From assembly GCA_030998225.1 (NCBI GenBank), contig JAPYXD010000308.1, positions 6,210,001 through 6,274,000 of the forward strand: a stretch of 64,000 nt of DNA. Direction: 5' to 3'. The notes under the pieces were generated by a model that saw only the letters and a list, made by a program, of their open reading frames with translations, was not told the origin of the DNA and made no database searches. The DNA comes from Diplolepis rosae. Its lineage: Eukaryota; Arthropoda; Insecta; Hymenoptera; Diplolepididae. Every line of letters begins with the position of its first letter. The stretch's first letter is position 1. The translations under genes and the position numbers were made by a program. Shown here piece after piece: positions 57,975 to 64,000 of this stretch.

Positions 57975-58614
57975 ATATTGTAACCGTACACACCTCGCTT
58001 CTGCAGAACGGCAACCAGCAACACCGCCGAGTCTGCCAACGAGCGGTGTAGCCAGCACCTAGGCGCGGTCGCCAAGCGCAGACGCAGCATCTCCCACCCA
58101 CGACCAAGGAACCGCGGTGGGAGAATGGACCCGCGAATATAAAAGCGGGATGATGTGTCGGGAAAAAGCATTCCGGCGGCTCTTAATCGAGCCGCAAGCA
58201 GCCTGAGAATACTCTCGGGGCAGTCTAAAGGTTTTCTGCCTTTAGGTGAGTCCTGATTTATTCTCTGAGACCAAAGACTAAATGTAAAACTATATCAAAG
58301 ACTATTTTATATTTTTCAGAAAATCCAAGTACATCGGGTATTTACAAAGTCGAATTTTTATATAACTGTTAGGCACTCCAGGCTGATCACCTGCGAATGA
58401 GTCTTTTAATTAGCATAGGACGATTTCTCTGTTTTGATTTTTAATTATTATGTGAAATCATAATTTTGCTCCTATCCTTATGTAAAGAGAAATCGTATAT
58501 TTTAGGACTATATTAAATTTTGCTGTCTATTATATAAAAAGAATTTAACTCTTATTTCTTCTCCCGTGTCCCGTATTTCCGGCGATAATAAAATAAAAAT
58601 AAAAGTTACAATAT
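57975..58614 (+). mobile_element. Solo LTR between pol and env
   Basis: TGTAACCGTACACACC opens at 57979 and AAAAGTTACA closes at 58610, giving TGTAAC/GTTACA termini. ATAT lies on both sides (57975-57978, 58611-58614) as a 4-bp duplication. It is GC-rich in its first 250 bp, has a TATAAAAG at 58138, and shows no internal element sequence. It differs from the LTR at 47059-48211. Confidence 0.75.
58138..58200 (+). promoter_or_regulatory. Core promoter of the solo LTR
   Basis: TATAAAAG at 58138-58145, followed about 25-50 bp later by GC-rich transcribed-region-like sequence. Without the rest of the element it could act only on neighbouring sequence; that is inference. Confidence 0.45.
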
Positions 58615-58961
58615 ATTTATATTCAATTAATCAAAAATATAAAAATGTTTCTCTGTTTTGTTGGTAAATAATAAAAACGAATTTAATAAAAACTATGTAA
58701 TTTACAAAATCACAAAATTTGAAACCTAAGACGTTATTCTAGATCTAATGGATCAAATTAGTCGCAAACGCAGAGCAGTTTCCACACGGAGCAGAAACTT
58801 AAACAATGCAGATAAAATAAAATACATTTTTCAACAATAAAAACAAGAGGACCGGACGCATACAAAAACTTAATTTTCAGTTTACGCCTATCAAATCACA
58901 TTGGCATAGCCGAAATGTTGGATATAATAGACTAAGTACACAAAATACAAAAAATGAATCA

Positions 58962-61693
58962 ATGACTTCAAAAAATATAACTATAATACAATTTTTACTA
59001 TTAAGTAATTTTATTGTATATTACGAAGCAAAAATAACAAAAGTCTATGCCATCATAGCATTTGATTGCGGTTCAAATATATCAAATAATACAACATTAT
59101 CCTTACTAGTGGTAGGAGAATGTGGTCTACCTTGATCTCAAGTACACATTGAAAGAACTTATATACAACTTTTACAATTAATTGGATTTTCAAATACACG
59201 GAAAAAAATTAATAGTTGAACAAACGATATTTATCCCTGATTTCACTGTTAATATCCTCAAAAACGAACAAAGGATATTGAGAATATATTGAAAGCGGTG
59301 ATGTTTTAGTATTACTTGTTCTGACTATTATTATCCACCGAGCACATTTCAAAGTATTCAAATCAGAGATCTAATATAGCTGAAATAAAGATGTGAAAAT
59401 CTGGAATTCAACTGTGTGGGTTTTGTAATTATAATGACATAGTAGAAAAAAGGTTAAGGAATATGAATACGGAAATATGGAAACATACATATAGGTTATG
59501 TATCATTAAAAAAAATTCAATATTGTAAATCTTTTGATGTTAATTAATTGTTTTGTATAGATATTGTATAAGAAGAAATAAACTACTGTGATCAGCAATT
59601 AGAAAAAAAATTAATTAAGAAATAGATAATGATAGGAAATGAAATTCGTTATTGTGAGGTTTTCGTTGTATCTAGGCCGGTTAAAGATTTTTTTAAATCA
59701 GAAATATCTTAAAGGAATATAAAATTTCAAATAAAGTTAGGTCCCCTTTCTGTTTGGTATAATCTGGAAAATAAATAAATAATTATTTAAATTCTTAAAA
59801 TTCTGGATGAATATCGTTATTATTCTCGGATAATATTATAAACTTCAAATTAATTTTTATAGTCACAAGAACGTAGAAAATAATATAATAAATATCTTCA
59901 GTTTAAACATTAGATTGTAGTCAGGGTAGATGTCACTTTCATTTCGTCCGGCATTTTCAATTTGCGACGTTGCCTGTTTCATTAGGCATTCCGAGTTTAG
60001 ACAATACTTGATCCAACGATATCAATATCCTAAAACTGGACATACACGTGGCTGGTTTAAATAGACGGTTGGCTGTATTATGAATACATTGCACTATTTT
60101 AAGTAAGTTCTATGTACCATTCAATGATATTATGAAAATGAATAATTTAAGCAAATAATCATTTGTCCCAATTAGTAACATACAAAATAAAGCTAATTGC
60201 AGTATTAGGTTGGACTTAATGTAAAGGGAATTTGCAGTCATTTTAGTAAATATGATATGTAAATCAAATATTTTACTTCTTTGACTAATTCTTTTCTTAT
60301 GTATTTTATTGAAATAGTTATTAATTTTTTTCCGTGTACAAAAGTAATACAATGCAAAGTAGAAACTCGACGTGCTATTTCTCATTGTGGTATGCACTCA
60401 CACATTTCCATATTTGCAAATGGCCACAGTGCATATGTAAAAAATGTTACACAAGATCAATGTAACCAAATGCACACAATAGGAACATTTCTAGTAGCCC
60501 ATTCCCTTCAAATATCAACATTAAAAGTAAATGAACTTCATTCCACAACGTTACTTGAGCAGGTTCTGTAACACCTAACGGAGCTTTACAGGCACACAAT
60601 TTTTTTACCCATATGGAACATGAAATAATGTTGTAGTTCAAGCGATAATCAAAATAACTTTGCAAGAACATTACGCGACTATTCATTTAAATTCAAATAA
60701 AATTCAATTAAGATCTGGAATAATATGCACACTTTCCGACACATACTGTACAGACGTAGAATATGTACAACCATTCTGGAACACATCACCAGTTTGTAGT
60801 TACGTTTTGATACAAACAGAATATACAAAATTATTAATGTTCGATACCAGACCTGGAAATTCAGTTTTATAAAATAAACACTTGGCAGTTCAAAATATGG
60901 ACATTTTCACATAGATTAATTCTAAATTTATATATGTATGTACTTGAACAACAAGTTTATAGAAACATGTTAACCTTAGCAACCCAATCACTAGACGAAT
61001 TTGTATACCATTTAATGAAAAGCCCAGGATATATGTTAGTAAATGCAGAAGAAATAGTACATATCGTAAAATGTATACCGGTTGAAGTAAAATAATGCAA
61101 AATTGAAGAATGTTATCTAAAACTATCAGTATTTAGAGTAAATCAATCTTTTTTTCTTTCTCCACGAACTCATATATTAATAAAATCCGGCACCAAAACA
61201 AATTGCAATTCTTTCCTTCCACCAATGCACCTTTTTGTGAAACCTGGTACAAATTACTTACAAATCCTGTTGAATCCATAGCACCAGCTATAGTTAAACC
61301 TCTTACAAAAGAATCCTGGAAATACACAAATCCTTGATCCTTAGCAACAAGTAGCATTTATTCTCAATCAATCATCAGCAGAAAAACCAATGATTTTAAA
61401 TTCCTTAGCTAGAGAAATAACAGGAAATCCAACTATTAATCAAGAAATATCATTAACAAATTTATTTAATGAAGATGTAATTGATAAAATTGCTGAATTT
61501 GCTTGGGGTAGACCTAATTAGATTAATTATAATATTTAGAGGGATCGAATTGATAGCGGATACCATTATTCATGGATATGCGCTGCACAGATTACACAGG
61601 CCCACAAAAAAAAGGGGAATAAACTTTACATGTGAGTATACTACCCCTATGGATTTTGAGCCGCTAAATCCGAATGGTATAGTGTGCAACTAG
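58962..61693 (+). pseudogene. Env-like glycoprotein of the Gypsy element, broken
   Basis: The ATG at 58962 is followed by a hydrophobic stretch resembling a signal peptide. The coding remnant then has stops (for example near 59135) and is split by a 1.14 kb insertion at 59197-60336. After it come a CGMHSH motif near 60384, several Cys, and further pieces at 60660-60872, 60960-61130 and 61170-61370. The final piece, 61481-61693, has a hydrophobic segment and a short basic tail. Overall it resembles surface glycoproteins of chu-like negative-strand RNA viruses, which insect LTR elements are known to have captured; I make this match from memory and with moderate confidence. It lies after integrase, where env is expected. 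It is plainly non-functional. Confidence 0.55.
59195..60338. mobile_element. DNA element with TIRs inserted in env
   Basis: CACGGAAAAAAATTAATAG begins at 59197 and its close complement ends at 60336. TA lies outside both ends. The env reading is interrupted exactly between the two TA. The 1140-bp body is AT-rich with no recognised transposase, so it is probably non-autonomous. Confidence 0.8.
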
Positions 61694-61815
61694 GGGAAAA
61701 AAATGTATAATGCGAGTGTGAAGTTTGATGCCCGCGCAAAGCGAGGGTAACAACCACACGAGTAAAATTAATGTTTTTCCCGTGTCACACACGATTTTCT
61801 TTCTACTAGGGGGTC
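61694..61815. other. Possible 3' polypurine tract and LTR start
   Basis: AGGGGAAAAAAA at about 61692-61703 is followed by TGTATAATGCG. This could be the 3' polypurine tract and LTR start of the second Gypsy element, but no LTR end or 5' partner was found. Confidence 0.35.
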
Positions 61816-62188
61816 AGAAATAGTAGATTGTGTACCAAGGGCGGCATGGTGGCGATTGTGACGAGTGCGAAGTGTACCCGCCCGAGCGTAGCGAGGGCGG
61901 TATTCGCACGAGTCACATGGCTACCATGTCGCTCGAGGTACACACGACGTTTTGTGTCCAAATTGGTGGAAAAAGGGGCGTTGCGTGCAAGTGCGTAGTT
62001 AGCCGCGGGCAGTCAAGTTTCGTGCGGTATGAACATTTTGCCCGTTGAAGCGGGCGGTATAAACATTATCGGCCTTTGAAGCGGGCGGTATGAACATTTC
62101 TCCCGATTTTGACGCCGAGGCACAATTGACTGCATGCCGCTCTACGCACAAGCATGCAATGCGACTTTTTCCGCCCGTTTGGACACAA
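61816..62188 (-). repeat. CGGGCG fold-back element, copy 2 (reverse orientation)
   Basis: This is the reverse complement of 38812-39209 with fewer internal 30-bp units (two to three, one diverged). It ends at the same points: TTTGTGTCC outside at 62188 and AATAGTAG near 61820. Short stem AACGGGTCAATAAA / TTTATGACCCGC follows at 62206-62240. Confidence 0.85.
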
Positions 62189-62345
62189 ATAGATTTGTTC
62201 GCCCCAAACGGGTCAATAAAATTCACTTTATGACCCGCTAGTAGGAAAAGCAATTTGGATCTGCGCAATATTGAATAAAACGATAATGTTTTCACGTATC
62301 TCGAGTCGCTTAGTTCGAATCTCACTGCAGAATTTCCCTAGAGTA

Positions 62346-62690
62346 CCTCAGAATTCCACTAGCCTATGGTAAAACGTGTTAAGCTGAGAAAAACGTGCGA
62401 TTTCTGGAAGGTTCTATTTTTGTGCAAGAAAGCTTATATATTTTCGTATTTTGAGTTCCTGAATTCATATCCGACGTGAAAAATGTTCTACAGTACTTCA
62501 GAATTTCCCCAGCCTAGGGAAAAACGTAGAAAATTGTGCAAAAATCGAAGTTTCATGGTGGCCTTTTTCCTACGGGAAAGCTTATATCTTGCCGTCTGCT
62601 GAGTTGCCGTGTTCATTTTTGTCATCAGAATTTTTATCCAGCTCCTAAAAATTGCCCCAGCCTACGAAAAATTCCATGATATTAGTTTGT
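62346..62690. repeat. Three diverged units of about 149 bp
   Basis: The landmark CCAGCCTA or CTAGCCTA recurs at 62361, 62511 and 62659, with AAGCTTATAT following in the first two. Spacings are 150 and 148 bp. It lies directly 3' of the antisense gene below and may belong to its element. Confidence 0.55.
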
Positions 62691-63876
62691 TCGTCTTTTC
62701 CTTGTTCTTTTATCGTCAAACGTCCGACGGAGTGGAATCCTCTTTCTTTTTTTGCTTTCACCTGCAACATCCCTCTTCAACAACCAGCATAAAAACCGGC
62801 ATCATGTGTTCATCCAATCGTTCCTGATAATGTCGCTCCATTTCTTTGATACCCTTTCGGAAACGTTCTCCTTGTTCCTCATTATAATCATCAAGATTTT
62901 CAGGGAAGTGTTCGAGATGGGAATTACCTAAGGAATTTTCGGCAACTTTCTTGAAACTGATCCAAGCAGCTTTCTCCGTATCATTCATACTGTCAGTAAA
63001 CTTGTCATCATTTAACAATTTACGAATTTGAAGACCATCGAAAATTCCTGTCTTCAGTTTGGCGTCAGATATACTAGGAAACTTATTTCCTAAGTATGTG
63101 AAACAATCTCCTTCTTTTTTCAATGATTTAACAAACTGTTTCATCTAGCCAAGTTTAATATCAAGAGGGGGGATAAGAATTTTCGTAGGAACTACCAAAG
63201 GTTTCTGCAGTATATTTTTTAAGCCAGGATTGAATGAACTCCTCTCAGGCCATTTCTGTTTTTTGTAATGATTCTTGCGATCTCTGCTGTCCAACAAGCA
63301 CAAAAAGCATAAATGTTTGGTGAAGCCTGATTGTTGCCCTAACAGTATTGTTACAATTTTGAGATCTCCAGATATAATCCAGTTATGCTCCGAGTACTTA
63401 AGCACACTCAACACTTTCTCCATATTTACATAGCTTTCCTTCAATATGCTAGAGTGTGCTATTGGTATGGATGCGAATTTGTTGGTATTGTGGATCAACA
63501 CTGCTTTAAGACTGCGCTGACAGAAATCAATAAAAAGTCTCCACTCCTCATCTTTATAAACATTCGGTTTCAGTTCATTCATTAATCCATTAACATCTGA
63601 ACAATAAAGCAAATCAGATTCTCGAGAAAAGAAATTCAAAAACGCTTTTTTTCTGTTTCGATAAACATTGGATTGAGTTCCTTTCATTACCAAGTTTCTT
63701 TTATTCAAATCTGAAGCTAAATGTTCAGCAGGATCTTTGGGTAACCCTAAATATCTAATGAGGTCATTCAATGATTCTTGAGTGTAAAACTCAGGTTTCT
63801 TTTGTTGGCCTGGAGGAATGAATTCATCTTCATCGCTATCATCAGAGTTGCTCGCACTGTTGTCACTTGCGTATTC
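62690..63876 (-). pseudogene. Repetitive protein family of unknown function, nearly open
   Basis: On the - strand the frame opens after a TAG at 63877-63879. It passes an acidic start (SDDSDEDEFIPPGQQ), MNDLIRYLGLPKDPAEHLAS, DEEWRLFIDFCQRSLKAVLI, HNWIISGDLKIVTILLGQQS, CFLCLLDSRDRKNHYKKQKW and PTKILIPPLDIKLG. It meets TAG at 63142-63144, then continues through MKQFVKSLKKEGDCFTYLGN, IFDGLQIRKLLNDD and HFPENLDDYNEEQGERF. Near 62790 it slips frame into a basic tail with KKRKRIPLRR. I recognise this from memory as a family repeated in arthropod gene sets without assigned function. A C-terminal piece also lies at 28.6 kb. Part may continue beyond 64000. Cys pairs (CFLCL) and several Asp suggest an enzyme or transposon protein, but no catalytic site is named. 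Confidence 0.6.
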
Positions 63877-64000
63877 CTAGTGTGAATACGATTTGATGGC
63901 GATTTCCTTCAGAGCTGGAACGATTTTTTTTCGACAACCTCCATATTTTCAGAAGTCTTGATATTTTTGACATGTTCATTGCAAGAAACAGTCGGCTTAG

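Overview
The window looks like AT-rich, repeat-dense arthropod (most likely insect) nuclear DNA. I infer this from many mariner-type DNA transposons, an R1-clade LINE, errantivirus-like Gypsy and Copia remnants, and one intron-split animal gene. I cannot name the species.

The only host gene I can support is the C-terminal part of a ciliary transition-zone gene of the CC2D2A (MKS6) family, on the + strand. Three exons are visible: about 5564-6883, 19153-19477 and 35835-35992. Their splice phases (0, then 1) match, and together they read through the second C2 domain into the transglutaminase-like domain. The introns are about 12.3 kb and 16.4 kb, and the next one is longer still: no last exon is recognised up to 64000. 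Nearly everything else is repeat DNA lying inside or downstream of this gene.

Layout. 1-5300: a THAP-domain (P-superfamily-like) transposon with a fold-back element nested in it, itself enclosed by long inverted arms. 5564-19477: two exons separated by a TTAA-flanked MITE, a 5.9 kb array of a 165-bp satellite, three similar hairpins and an antisense R1-type gag scrap. 20000-25400: broken mariners, a TAA-flanked fold-back inserted in one of them, and two more palindromic elements. 26950-36810: many Tc1/mariner copies, including three of a family with 41 residues between the second and third catalytic Asp, two DD34D mariners with clear TA duplications, and nested insertions. 38090-43230: several fold-back or minisatellite repeats and a GC-rich, 5'-truncated R1-clade LINE ending in poly(A). 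43540-48211: a decayed Copia element and the 3' half of a Gypsy element (pol, env scrap, polypurine tract, LTR). 49060-62190: a second Gypsy-type element (gag, pol, env) broken up by repeats, two mariners, a solo LTR and a 1.14 kb DNA element. 62690-64000: an antisense open frame of a repetitive family of unknown function, running towards the right edge.

No transposon gene here looks fully intact. The most notable items are the intronic satellite with its 33-bp truncated units, the GC-rich CGGGCG fold-back family, the 135-bp near-perfect palindrome, the virus-like env attached to two Gypsy remnants, and the recurrent protein family at 28.6 and 63 kb. All family names rest on motif reading and memory, not on searches.
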